DNA of 10,514 nt from the NCBI GenBank assembly GCA_021793055.1, contig JAJYTL010000090.1:1-10514 (forward strand). The letters are read 5' to 3'. Numbering within the stretch: the stretch's first letter is position 1; each line of letters starts with the position of its first letter. A program made the position numbers and the translations under genes. Positions 1 to 9,719 of this stretch are shown here, piece after piece. A model generated the notes under the pieces. That model ran no database searches. It worked only from the letters and a program-made list of their open reading frames with translations, and was not told the origin of the DNA. This DNA is from Pseudomonadota bacterium (GTDB lineage: Bacteria > Pseudomonadota > Alphaproteobacteria > Ferrovibrionales > Ferrovibrionaceae).

Positions 1-1149
1 CCCGCCTATCACCGGTTGCGTGGCGAAGACCCTATTCACCGCTCGCCGCTCGATTGCTGGGTGATGACCCGCCATCGTGACGTCGACTTGGTCCTTCGCG
101 ACCGGCGCTTCGGCAAGAACTTCATCGGCCGGGTGACCCGGCGGCTCGGCGACAAGGGGCTCGCCGAGCCGGTCTACGAGATGATGAGCCGCCAGATGCT
201 GGTGCTCGATCCGCCCGACCATACGCGCTTGCGCGGCCTCGTGGCCAAGGCGTTCACGGCGCGCCGCATCGAGGCGATGCGCGGGCGCATCCAGGAAATC
301 GTCGACCAGCTGATCGATGCGTCGGCGGCGAACGGTCGCATGGACGTCATCCAGGACTTCGCCTTTCCGCTTCCCGTCACGGTGATTTGCGACATGCTCG
401 GCATCCCGCCGGACGAGCGCGAACAGTTCATCGCCCAATCGCATATTTCGGGGCGGCTTCTCGATCCCGTTCCGCTGACGCGCCAGGAACTGGATTTCTG
501 CAATACGCAGACCGCGTTTCTCAGCGACTACTTCCGGCGCCTGTTCGAGCTGCGGCGCCGCCGGCCGGGCGACGACCTCACCACGATGCTGGTGCAGGCG
601 GAAGATGCCGGACAGAAGCTGAGCGAGGCCGAGTTGATCTCCAACATCATCCTGCTGTTCGGAGCCGGACACGAGACGACGGTCAACCTCATCGGCAACG
701 GGCTTTTGGCGCTGCACCGCAATCCGGGCGAGCTTGAGCGGCTAAAGCGCCATCCGGAGATGATGCCTGACGCGATCGAGGAATTGCTGCGCTACGATTC
801 GTCGGTGCAAATGACCGGTCGCTCGGTCCTGGTCGATACCGAGCTGGACGGCGCGCAGCTTCGCGCCGGCGATTCGGTGATCGTTCTGATCGGCGCCGCC
901 AACCGCGATCCCGCCGTCTATCCCGATCCGGATCGTCTCGACATCGGCCGCCACGGCGAGCGCGTGATTTCCTTTGGCGGCGGCATTCATCGCTGCCTCG
1001 GCGCGCAACTCGCGCGCCTCGAGGGCGAGATCGCGCTCGAGACCCTTCTCCGCCGGCTGCCCGATCTTCAGCTCGACAACATCGAGCGGCCGGAATGGCG
1101 GCCGACCTTCGCGCTGCGCGGCTTGAAGACGCTGCCGGCGCGCTGGTAG
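1..1149 (+). CDS. Cytochrome P450, 5'-partial
   Basis: This is a soluble bacterial cytochrome P450, a heme-thiolate monooxygenase that would receive electrons from a ferredoxin/ferredoxin reductase pair; none is encoded here. The frame is open from the first base, and the visible 382 residues begin inside the N-terminal region, so roughly 20 residues and the start codon lie upstream of the window. Numbering from the first visible codon, the I-helix oxygen-activation motif GAGHETT is at 221-227, the K-helix ExxR (ELLR) at 261-264, and the heme loop FGGGIHRCLG at 325-334 with the iron-ligand cysteine at 332. No membrane anchor is visible, as expected for a CYP107/BioI/PksS-like bacterial P450. 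The substrate cannot be inferred. The gene ends 62 bp before the stop of the convergent ppdK and is not part of that operon. The family call is certain; the subfamily is not assigned. Confidence 0.96.
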   Translation, partial: PAYHRLRGEDPIHRSPLDCWVMTRHRDVDLVLRDRRFGKNFIGRVTRRLGDKGLAEPVYEMMSRQMLVLDPPDHTRLRGLVAKAFTARRIEAMRGRIQEIVDQLIDASAANGRMDVIQDFAFPLPVTVICDMLGIPPDEREQFIAQSHISGRLLDPVPLTRQELDFCNTQTAFLSDYFRRLFELRRRRPGDDLTTMLVQAEDAGQKLSEAELISNIILLFGAGHETTVNLIGNGLLALHRNPGELERLKRHPEMMPDAIEELLRYDSSVQMTGRSVLVDTELDGAQLRAGDSVIVLIGAANRDPAVYPDPDRLDIGRHGERVISFGGGIHRCLGAQLARLEGEIALETLLRRLPDLQLDNIERPEWRPTFALRGLKTLPARW

Positions 1150-1150
1150 C

Positions 1151-1166
1151 CGCGGCGCCGTCCGCG
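1151..1166. repeat. Short GC hairpin after the P450 stop, between convergent genes
   Basis: The 62-bp gap between the convergent P450 and ppdK stops starts with CGCGG, a 6-nt loop, and CCGCG. A longer-range pair, ACGGCCC (1169-1175) with GGGCCGT (1206-1212), spans most of the rest. Neither is followed by a T-run on either strand, so this is not a canonical intrinsic terminator. It may still help end one or both convergent transcripts. Confidence 0.3.
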
Positions 1167-1211
1167 ACACGGCCCGGTCTCCGCTTGCTTTTCCGACTTG
1201 CCTCGGGGCCG

Positions 1212-4274
<3,063 letters not shown>

Positions 4275-4282
4275 CGTCCGCC

Positions 4283-6355
4283 CTACCCCTCGATTCTCGA
4301 AAAGTCCGCCAGGATATCCAGTTCGCCGCGAATTCCCGCGAGAATCCGAAGCCGGTTGGCGCGGAGCTCGGCGGCCTCCGCGTTGACCGTAACGCCATCG
4401 AAGAACGCATCGACCGGCTGCCGCAGGCCCGCCAGGGCGCGGCCGGCCGCCGCGAACTCCTCGGCCTCGAGCGCCGCACTGGCCGGTCCCGCGACCTCGC
4501 TCAACCGGGTGAAGAGCGCCCGTTCTTCCGCTTGGGTCAGAAGATGCGCGTCCGGCTCGCCGTCGTAGCGCTTGCCGTCCTTCTTCTCCTCGATGCGGAG
4601 GATATTGGCAGCGCGGCGATAGGCGATGAGAAGATTGGCGCCGTCCTCGGTGGCGAGGAAATCCTGCAGGGCAGCGACGCGCGCGCGAAGCCGAACCAAA
4701 TCGTCCTCGGCTTGCCGCCCCTTGCCCTGCTCGAACACGGCGGCGACGAGATCGTGGCGTACGCCTTGCTCGCGAAGATGGACCTTGAGCCGATCGGCGA
4801 AGAATTCGAGAAGAGCCGCCCCCGGGTCCACGCCCAGCACCATGTCGTAGCGGCGATAGGCGCTAGTGAAAAGGCGGAGAAGCGGCAGCCGTAGCTGGTT
4901 TTCCAGAATCAGGCGGATGACGCCCTGCGCCGCGCGGCGCAGAGCAAACGGGTCCTTCGAGCCGGTCGGCCGCTCGTCGATGGCGAAGAAGCCGACCAAG
5001 GTGTCGATCTTGTCGGCGAGCGCGAGCGCGACGCTGATCGGCGCCGTCGGGCAGCGCTCGCTCGGGCCGAGCGGCGCATAGTGCTCGGCGATTGCCGTGG
5101 CGACCGCCTCGGGCTCGCGATCGTTGCGTGCGTAATAGCCGCCCATGACGCCCTGGAGCTCGGGGAATTCGCCCACCATGCCGGTGGAAAGATCGGCCTT
5201 GGCGAGCTCGCCGGCGCGCCGGCACAGATGCGGATCGGCGCCGATGATCTCGCCGATCTCGGCCGCGAGGGCGCTGACGCGCCGGGTCTTTTCGGCGAGA
5301 GTGCCGAGCCTCGCGTGAAACACCACGTCTTCGAGCGCCGGCACGCGCGAGGCCAGGGTTGCCTTTCGGTCCTGATCCCAGAAGAAGCGAGCGTCGCTGA
5401 GCCGGGCACGCAGCACGCGCTCGTTGCCGGCGACGATTTTCCGTCCGCCGTCCGGCGCCACTTGATTCGCGACCAGAAGAAAACGTGGGGCGAAGGCGCC
5501 GTTTTGCTCGCGCAGCGGAAAATATTTCTGATGCACGCGCATGGTGGTGGCGAGGACCTCTTCCGGCAGGTCGAGGAACGGGCGGTCGAAAGCACCCATC
5601 AGCACCACCGGCCATTCGACCAGTCCGACGACTTCGGCAAGCAACGCCGGGTCTTCCACCCAGTGCAGATTTTCCGCCGCCGCGGCGGCGCGCGCCGCGG
5701 TCTCGACGGCGGCGCGGCGCGCGTCCGCATCGAGCTCGACGAAGGCGCGCTGCAGTCGCCCGCGATAGTCGGCGAAATCGGCGACAGCGAAGGGCGCCGG
5801 GGCGAGAAAGCGGTGGCCCTCGGTCTCGGCGCCGGTGCGGACCGGACCCAGGGCGAAGGGAACGACCGCCCCGTCGAACACGCAGATGACGCGGCGAAGC
5901 GGCCGCACCCAGCGGAAATCGTGCGCTCCCCAGCGCATCGACTTTGGCCACGGCAGGCCGCCCAGGGCGTCGGGCAATATCTCGGCCAGCATCGTCGCGG
6001 TGGGACGGCCGGGCTTGCGCACGACAGCGAAATAGAACCGGCCCTTGCCGCTTTCCCGCTCCTCCGCCTCGGCCAGTACGGCGAGGCCGACGGCCTTGAG
6101 AAAGCCTTGTACGGCGGCTTCCGGCGCGCCGACGCGCGGGCCTTTGCGCTCTTCCACCGTCTCCGGCTGGGCCAGCGGCAGGCCTTGCGCCACCAACGCC
6201 AGTCGGCGCGGCGTGGCGAAGGTCTCGATGGCCGCGACCTGCAAGCCGGCGGCCGTCAAGGCGGCCTGCACCCGCGTCGCCAGAGCCGCCGCCGCGCCCT
6301 TTTGCATCCGCGCCGGGATTTCTTCGGAAAACAGCTCGATCAGAAGCTCGGCCAC
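4283..6355 (-). CDS. glyS: Glycine--tRNA ligase beta subunit
   Basis: GlyS is the large subunit of the heterotetrameric alpha2beta2 glycyl-tRNA synthetase. It binds tRNA-Gly, while GlyQ carries the class II catalytic core. The 690-residue product matches the usual length (E. coli 689). It begins VAELLIELFSEEIPARMQ and carries the family blocks FATPRRLAL, KGPRVGAPE, PWPKSMRWG, GHRFLAP, GLVEWPVVLMG, LVANQ, IVAGNERVLRARLSDARFFW and LAKADLSTGMVGEFPELQG (the HD-like region). SKDPFALRRAAQGVIRL and a C-terminal DALR-type anticodon-binding domain follow. I chose the GTG at 6355 because the conserved N terminus begins exactly there, 4 nt after the glyQ stop. An AAAGGG ribosome site (6365-6370) lies 9 nt upstream, inside the glyQ 3' end. 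The reading frame stays open further upstream but overlaps glyQ and is not conserved-looking. ppdK follows after 8 nt. Confidence 0.97.
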   Translation of the reverse strand: MAELLIELFSEEIPARMQKGAAAALATRVQAALTAAGLQVAAIETFATPRRLALVAQGLPLAQPETVEERKGPRVGAPEAAVQGFLKAVGLAVLAEAEERESGKGRFYFAVVRKPGRPTATMLAEILPDALGGLPWPKSMRWGAHDFRWVRPLRRVICVFDGAVVPFALGPVRTGAETEGHRFLAPAPFAVADFADYRGRLQRAFVELDADARRAAVETAARAAAAAENLHWVEDPALLAEVVGLVEWPVVLMGAFDRPFLDLPEEVLATTMRVHQKYFPLREQNGAFAPRFLLVANQVAPDGGRKIVAGNERVLRARLSDARFFWDQDRKATLASRVPALEDVVFHARLGTLAEKTRRVSALAAEIGEIIGADPHLCRRAGELAKADLSTGMVGEFPELQGVMGGYYARNDREPEAVATAIAEHYAPLGPSERCPTAPISVALALADKIDTLVGFFAIDERPTGSKDPFALRRAAQGVIRLILENQLRLPLLRLFTSAYRRYDMVLGVDPGAALLEFFADRLKVHLREQGVRHDLVAAVFEQGKGRQAEDDLVRLRARVAALQDFLATEDGANLLIAYRRAANILRIEEKKDGKRYDGEPDAHLLTQAEERALFTRLSEVAGPASAALEAEEFAAAGRALAGLRQPVDAFFDGVTVNAEAAELRANRLRILAGIRGELDILADFSRIEG

Positions 6356-6359
6356 GGCC

Positions 6360-7253
6360 TTACGCCCTTTGTCCGTCGAGATGGCCGCGCACGCCGAGCC
6401 AGGTTTCGCAGCAGGCCTTGGCGAGCGCCCGCACGCGGCCGATATAAGAGGCCCGCTCGGTGACGCTGATGACGCCGCGCGCATCGAGCAGATTGAAGGT
6501 GTGGCTCGCCTTCATGCACTGGTCATAGGCCGGAAGCGGCAGCTTGGCGGCGATCAGGGCGGCGCATTCGGCCTCGGCGTCGGCGAAGTGGCGGAACAGC
6601 CGCTCGGTATCGGCACGCTCGAAATTGAAGGCGGAGAATTCCTTCTCCGATTGCAGATAGACGTCGCCATAGCGGACGCCGCGGCCGTTCCAGTCCAAGG
6701 CATAGACGTTGTCGACGCCCTGGACGTACATCGCGAGCCGTTCCAGGCCGTAGGTGATCTCGCCCGAGACCGGCGCGCAATCGAAGCCGCCGACTTGCTG
6801 GAAGTAGGTGAACTGCGTCACTTCCATGCCGTCGCACCAGACTTCCCAGCCGAGGCCCCAGGCGCCCAAGGTCGGGCTCTCCCAGTCGTCCTCGACGAAG
6901 CGGATGTCGTGGTTGCGGGCCTCGATGCCGAGCGCCGCCAGACTGCCGAGATAAAGCGCCTGGATGTTATCGGGTGCCGGCTTCAGGATCACCTGGAACT
7001 GGTAATAGTGCTGCAGCCGGTTCGGGTTCTCGCCGTAGCGGCCGTCCTTCGGGCGGCGCGAGGGCTGCACATAGGCCGCATTCCAGGGTTCCGGCCCGAG
7101 CGCCCTTAAGGTGGTCGCCGGATGGAAGGTTCCGGCGCCCATTTCCATATCGTATGGCTGCAAGAGAACGCAGCCCTGTCCCGCCCAATAGTGCTGCAGC
7201 CGCAGAATCAGGTCCTGGAACGAGGACGGCGCAGCCGAAGCTATTTCCGTCAT
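6360..7253 (-). CDS. glyQ: Glycine--tRNA ligase alpha subunit
   Basis: GlyQ is the catalytic subunit of the alpha2beta2 glycyl-tRNA synthetase; it activates glycine with ATP and charges tRNA-Gly together with GlyS. The 297 residues compare with 303 in E. coli. Family blocks in order are FQDLILRLQHYWAGQGC, LLQPYDMEMGAGTFHPAT, AYVQPSRRPKDGRYGENPNR, LQHYYQFQVILKP, DIRFVEDDWESPTLGAWGLG, WEVWCDGMEVTQFTYFQQVG and SGEITYGLERLAMY. The last contains the class II motif 3 arginine. The ATG at 7253 leaves 11 residues before the conserved block and no better start exists, yet the preceding bases (CTCTCCCT) carry no Shine-Dalgarno. It heads the likely glyQ-glyS-ppdK operon. A candidate promoter lies at 7293-7321. 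Confidence 0.97.
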   Translation of the reverse strand: MTEIASAAPSSFQDLILRLQHYWAGQGCVLLQPYDMEMGAGTFHPATTLRALGPEPWNAAYVQPSRRPKDGRYGENPNRLQHYYQFQVILKPAPDNIQALYLGSLAALGIEARNHDIRFVEDDWESPTLGAWGLGWEVWCDGMEVTQFTYFQQVGGFDCAPVSGEITYGLERLAMYVQGVDNVYALDWNGRGVRYGDVYLQSEKEFSAFNFERADTERLFRHFADAEAECAALIAAKLPLPAYDQCMKASHTFNLLDARGVISVTERASYIGRVRALAKACCETWLGVRGHLDGQRA

Positions 7254-7270
7254 AGGGAGAGCATTTCTGA

Positions 7271-7292
7271 GCGGTTGCGCACGCTGCGCCGC
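7271..7292. repeat. Interrupted palindrome between the glyQ promoter and start codon
   Basis: GCGG (7271-7274) pairs with CCGC (7289-7292). Inside it, after a 3-nt bulge, CGCA (7278-7281) pairs with TGCG (7285-7288) around a CGC loop. It abuts the predicted -10 box. If transcription starts near 7286 the RNA would lack half of the stem, so a DNA-level site is likelier than an RNA attenuator. It may simply be GC-rich chance structure. Confidence 0.3.
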
Positions 7293-7321
7293 AACTTAAT
7301 CGGGGCTCCCCGCGGGGTCAA
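7293..7321 (-). promoter_or_regulatory. Candidate sigma70 promoter for glyQ-glyS-ppdK
   Basis: On the minus strand, TTGACC (7316-7321) is followed after exactly 17 bp by TAAGTT (7293-7298). The -35 matches the consensus in 5 of 6 positions and the -10 in 3 of 6. Transcription would start near 7286, giving a leader of about 33 nt. The CCCCGCGGGG palindrome (7308-7317) fills most of the spacer. Upstream, GGGTCA (7315-7320) pairs with TGACCC (7330-7335) across the -35 box. The -35 hexamer equals that of the two other candidate promoters in this window. This is prediction only. Confidence 0.4.
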
Positions 7322-7344
7322 CCAGGACGTGACCCTTTGGGGAT

Positions 7345-7360
7345 GAAAAGCGCAGTTTTC
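7345..7360. repeat. AT-stem inverted repeat just past the zinc-ribbon gene stop
   Basis: GAAAA (7345-7349) and TTTTC (7356-7360) flank GCGCAG, beginning 2 nt past the stop codon of the zinc-ribbon gene. The stem is only five pairs, mostly A-T, so a strong intrinsic terminator is doubtful. It is the only terminator-like structure in the 109-nt gap before glyQ. Confidence 0.25.
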
Positions 7361-7362
7361 CG

Positions 7363-7596
7363 TCAGCGGTAGGGGCAATCCGCGCGGTCGCAGGCGGCCG
7401 GGCGTTTGCTCGTCACGTAGGTGCCGCAGACCGGGCAGGGGATCATGTCCTCGGCCTCGACGCGGGGTGCCGCGCCGCGCTGGCGCGGGGCTTCCGGCTG
7501 CCGGGGGGCCGATCGCGAGCCGCCGCGACTGGCAAACCAGACGAGGGCGACCACCGCTGCCAGGATGACGAGCTTGCCGAAGCTGAGTTCGAACAT
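7363..7596 (-). CDS. Small membrane-anchored zinc-ribbon protein (PP0621-like, uncharacterised)
   Basis: The product is 77 residues. A hydrophobic N-terminal helix at about residues 5-21 (LSFGKLVILAAVVALVWF) should anchor it in the inner membrane. An Arg/Pro/Ala-rich flexible linker follows (about 22-50), then a C-terminal zinc ribbon with CPVC at 54-57 and two further cysteines at 69 and 74, ending DCPYR. The arrangement resembles the PP0621 family, whose function is unknown. Positive residues just after the helix predict that the ribbon faces the cytoplasm. The ATG at 7596 is the only sensible start. The promoter prediction puts the RNA start at this ATG, and an inverted repeat abuts it (7597-7618). 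The gene lies between sppA and glyQ on the same strand with 137- and 109-nt gaps, so it may be transcribed alone. No substrate or partner can be named. Confidence 0.8.
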   Translation of the reverse strand: MFELSFGKLVILAAVVALVWFASRGGSRSAPRQPEAPRQRGAAPRVEAEDMIPCPVCGTYVTSKRPAACDRADCPYR

Positions 7597-7618
7597 GTCC
7601 CGCTTGTAGGGGCGGGAC
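7597..7618. promoter_or_regulatory. Perfect 7-bp inverted repeat abutting the zinc-ribbon start codon
   Basis: GTCCCGC (7597-7603) and GCGGGAC (7612-7618) are exact reverse complements around an 8-nt loop. The repeat covers part of the promoter spacer, all of the -10 and the predicted start site. In a transcript read through from sppA, the 3' arm, which holds the only SD-like bases (GCGGGA), would be sequestered directly before the AUG. It could be a repressor operator, a translation-blocking hairpin, or chance. Confidence 0.4.
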
Positions 7619-7631
7619 GGGTGGCGGTCAA
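7603..7631 (-). promoter_or_regulatory. Candidate leaderless promoter of the zinc-ribbon gene
   Basis: On the minus strand, TTGACC (7626-7631) is followed after 17 bp by TACAAG (7603-7608), which matches the -10 consensus in 4 of 6 positions. Only six bases separate the -10 from the ATG at 7596, so the expected transcription start coincides with the start codon. That would give a leaderless mRNA. The -35 hexamer equals those of the glyQ and polyprenyl synthase candidates. This is prediction only. Confidence 0.45.
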
Positions 7632-7699
7632 GCCGATCTTCGCCCCTTTCCGCCTCGGCCGCGCCTCGCTGCCGAGCCAGCCGGCGCCCCGCAGCGGTC

Positions 7700-7733
7700 C
7701 CGCGGACGGTCCAGGATCAAAGACGGTCCGCGG
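7700..7733. repeat. 8-bp inverted repeat immediately after the sppA stop
   Basis: CCGCGGAC (7700-7707) and GTCCGCGG (7726-7733) are perfect reverse complements around an 18-nt loop, and the right arm touches the sppA stop codon. No U-run follows on the minus strand, so it is not a standard intrinsic terminator. It may protect the 3' end or slow transcription. The rest of the 137-nt gap (7597-7733) holds only the promoter and palindrome noted next to the zinc-ribbon gene; no further gene is visible. Confidence 0.45.
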
Positions 7734-8612
7734 TCAAAGGCCGTAGCGCTCCCAGACCGCGCGCTTTTCGGCCGCGGCCAGCAGTCCTTCGGCCCAATCG
7801 CCGCCACGGGCCTCGGCCAGGCCGAGCCGGCGGCGGAGCCAGGAACGCGGCGCGCCGAAGCCCCGCAGCTGAACCTTGTCGCCGAAGCGTGCGCGCATCA
7901 CCGTGCGGAGATGGCCGATGCCATCGATCAGGCCGATCTCAAGGGCGCCCTGGCCGGTGAATATCTCGCCCTCGAACACGCCGTTCGCCTCGGGGTCCTT
8001 GAGCTTGGCGCCGCGGCGCTCGCGCACCAGCTCGATGAAGCGCTGATGGATTTCCTGTTGCAGGCGGCGGAGGCGCTCGATGTCCTCGGGCTTTTCCGGC
8101 CGGAAGGGATCGAGCAGGGATTTGCGTGTCCCTTCGGTATGAAGACGCCGCTCGACGCCGATGCGGGCGAGCAGGTCGCTGAAGCCGAAACCCGCCGAGA
8201 TGACCCCGATCGAGCCGACGATCGAAGTCTGGTCGGCAAAAATCTCGTCGCCCGCGAGCGCCAGCCAATAACCGCCTGACGCCGCCACGTCCTCGGCGAA
8301 AGCGAACACCGGGAGCTTCTTTTCAGCGGCAAGCTCTCGGATGCGGGTGTGGAGGAGGGCGGATTGCACCGGCGAGCCGCCCGGCGAGTTGATGGCGAGC
8401 GCGACCGCCGCGGCTCCGGCGGCCGAAAACGCGTGTTCGAGTTGCGGCGCGAGCGTCGCGAGATTGATAACCCTGGTGCCGAGCGGCGTGCTGACGCCGG
8501 CGATCACCCCCGCCAGCCGGACCACGGGAACCACCGGCGGCAGGTTGCGGAAAGGCTTAAACGGCAGTTTGCCGGCAAGCCGTCGAAAGGTCGGGGAGGC
8601 GAGGAGAGACAT
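7734..8612 (-). CDS. sppA: S49 family serine peptidase (SppA/SohB type), no visible membrane anchor
   Basis: This is an S49 peptidase of the signal-peptide-peptidase A group, a ClpP-fold Ser/Lys-dyad protease associated with clearing cleaved signal peptides and membrane-protein fragments. The 292-residue product contains NSPGGS (75-80, oxyanion region), AASGGYW with nucleophile Ser112, GSIGVI (133-138), and TRKSLLDPF with general-base Lys164. The Ser-Lys spacing of 52 equals that of Bacillus subtilis SppA (147/199). GEIFTGQGALEIGLIDGIG, typical of the family's C-terminal half, follows. The N terminus (residues 1-30) is basic and proline-containing with no transmembrane helix or signal peptide, so it may be cytoplasmic or membrane-peripheral. 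It is a single-domain form, about half the size of E. coli SppA. The ATG at 8612 has no clear SD; it lies 18 nt after the methyltransferase stop, so translation is probably coupled. The specific substrate is unknown. Confidence 0.92.
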   Translation of the reverse strand: MSLLASPTFRRLAGKLPFKPFRNLPPVVPVVRLAGVIAGVSTPLGTRVINLATLAPQLEHAFSAAGAAAVALAINSPGGSPVQSALLHTRIRELAAEKKLPVFAFAEDVAASGGYWLALAGDEIFADQTSIVGSIGVISAGFGFSDLLARIGVERRLHTEGTRKSLLDPFRPEKPEDIERLRRLQQEIHQRFIELVRERRGAKLKDPEANGVFEGEIFTGQGALEIGLIDGIGHLRTVMRARFGDKVQLRGFGAPRSWLRRRLGLAEARGGDWAEGLLAAAEKRAVWERYGL

Positions 8613-8630
8613 GGCGGGAACCGATTCAGA

Positions 8631-9473
8631 TCAGAAGGATGTGGCGAGGCGGCGCCCCGGCGGCACCGGCGCGATGGGCGTGGCCAGGCTCTCGGCTTTG
8701 CCTGTCATTTGGCGCGGCGGCTTAGACTTGCGGTCAGCCCCGGATTCGATGTCGAGCGCCGCGCCATCGCGAAGGATGGCGGTGGCCGCTGCCGTATAGG
8801 CCGTGCCTTCGCCATGCAGCACCAGACCCGGCATGAGGCGGAACGGCGCGCGCGCGCCTTTCCACCCTTGAACGATGACAAGCTTGGCGGCGCGGCCGGC
8901 GCGCGGCCAGAGCGGAAAGACGGAGATGCCGCCGAATCGGCCAGGAAGGCCAGCGAGGAGCGCCGGCAGCCGTTCGGCGCGCCAGATCACCGTCAGGCTG
9001 CCGCGGGGCTTAAGCGCATGGGCCGCGAAGCGGAGCCAGAGGTCGAGGTCCCGGTCTGTCGCGACGCGGGCGCGCCGCCGTTTTGCTTCCGTCGGCGGCG
9101 CCACCCGGCCGGCCTCGAAAAACGGCGGATTGGCCAAGACATGGTTAAAGCTTGCTTGCGGAAAATCGGCAAACAGGTCGGCGATATCCCCGGTTTGCAC
9201 GGAGACGGTTGCGGCAAAGCCGTTCTTCGCCGCGTTGCGGCGGGCGAGTTCGGCAAGCTCGGGTTCGATCTCGATTCCGAGCACCTCGGCCTCGGGCACC
9301 CGTGCAGCAAGGCAGAGCATCGCCGCGCCCGAGCCCGAACCAAGCTCAACCAAGCGCTCGCCCGCTCTCGCCGGAGCCGCGGCGGCGAGAAACACGGCGT
9401 CGGCCCCCGCTCGCGCCCCGGTCCGGGGCTGCGACAGGCGGAGGCGCCCGCCGAGGAAGAGATCCTCGGTCAC
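8631..9473 (-). CDS. SAM-dependent methyltransferase, tRNA1(Val) A37 N6-methylase family (TrmN6/YfiC-like)
   Basis: The product is a class I Rossmann-fold methyltransferase of the TrmN6/YfiC group, which in E. coli makes N6-methyladenosine at position 37 of tRNA1-Val. From the GTG at 9473 it has 280 residues. TEDLFLGGRLRLSQP is the family's opening block. SAM-binding motif I is VELGSGSG at 42-49, the acidic motif GIEIEP is at 66-71, and the N6-adenine catalytic motif NPPF is at 115-118 (ANPPFFE). NPPF in place of NPPY is tolerated in N6-adenine methylases. About 37 residues after AILRDGAALDI form a basic, proline-rich tail without recognisable domain. The start is uncertain: the GTG at 9473 begins at the conserved block but has GGAGG only 2 nt away. 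The GTG at 9509 (292 aa) has GAGG 10 nt upstream and overlaps the DUF2007 gene by 13 nt. The tRNA target is inferred from family only. Confidence 0.87.
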   Translation of the reverse strand: MTEDLFLGGRLRLSQPRTGARAGADAVFLAAAAPARAGERLVELGSGSGAAMLCLAARVPEAEVLGIEIEPELAELARRNAAKNGFAATVSVQTGDIADLFADFPQASFNHVLANPPFFEAGRVAPPTEAKRRRARVATDRDLDLWLRFAAHALKPRGSLTVIWRAERLPALLAGLPGRFGGISVFPLWPRAGRAAKLVIVQGWKGARAPFRLMPGLVLHGEGTAYTAAATAILRDGAALDIESGADRKSKPPRQMTGKAESLATPIAPVPPGRRLATSF

Positions 9474-9496
9474 CGCCTCCGGCGCGTGTCCGGCGT

Positions 9497-9706
9497 CTAG
9501 CCTCGGCACGGGATTCCCGCCTCGGCAAGAAGCTTGCGCGCGATTTCGAGATCGCCGTCCGGCACCATGACGCGGCTCGGCAGGAAACCGCCGACCGTGG
9601 CGCTCATGTGATTGTCCCACACGGCGGCGGCGATGCCGGCGTCGGCGAGCAGGGCCGAGACATAGGACAAGAGCACCGGGTCGCCCGCGCGGAGGAGCTC
9701 GACCAT
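9497..9706 (-). CDS. DUF2007 domain-containing protein
   Basis: A 69-residue protein beginning MVELLRAGDPVLLSYVSALLADAG, then the block around DNHMSATVGG, then LPSRVMVPDGDLEIARKLL and AEAGI. This is the DUF2007 pattern, a small ferredoxin-like alpha/beta domain related to the C-terminal regulatory/signal-transducing domain called PII-like or ACT-like in some annotations; its function is unknown. I chose the ATG at 9706 because the domain starts there. AAGGG lies 10 nt upstream, and the -35 box of the divergent promoter then falls outside the coding region. In-frame ATGs at 9736 and 9775 would add 10 or 23 residues that look unlike the family. The gene is first in the minus-strand cluster and lies 23 nt before, or overlaps, the methyltransferase start depending on which GTG is used. 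Confidence 0.85.
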   Translation of the reverse strand: MVELLRAGDPVLLSYVSALLADAGIAAAVWDNHMSATVGGFLPSRVMVPDGDLEIARKLLAEAGIPCRG

Positions 9707-9719
9707 GCGAGCGGCACCC

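Noticed and set aside
5081..6463. A 460-codon plus-strand open frame
   Set aside because: It lies antisense to glyS, and its composition is that of a complementary-strand shadow.
6356..6484. N-terminal extension of glyS by 43 codons
   Set aside because: It overlaps the glyQ coding region, looks unlike any GlyS, and the GTG at 6355 sits exactly at the conserved N terminus with a good ribosome site.
7301..7342. Intrinsic terminator between the zinc-ribbon gene and glyQ
   Set aside because: There are GC palindromes (CCCCGCGGGG, GGGTCA/TGACCC), but no T-run follows them on the minus strand. They overlap the likely promoter instead.
8349..9500. A 383-codon plus-strand open frame
   Set aside because: It is antisense to the methyltransferase and sppA, both of which carry intact catalytic motifs.
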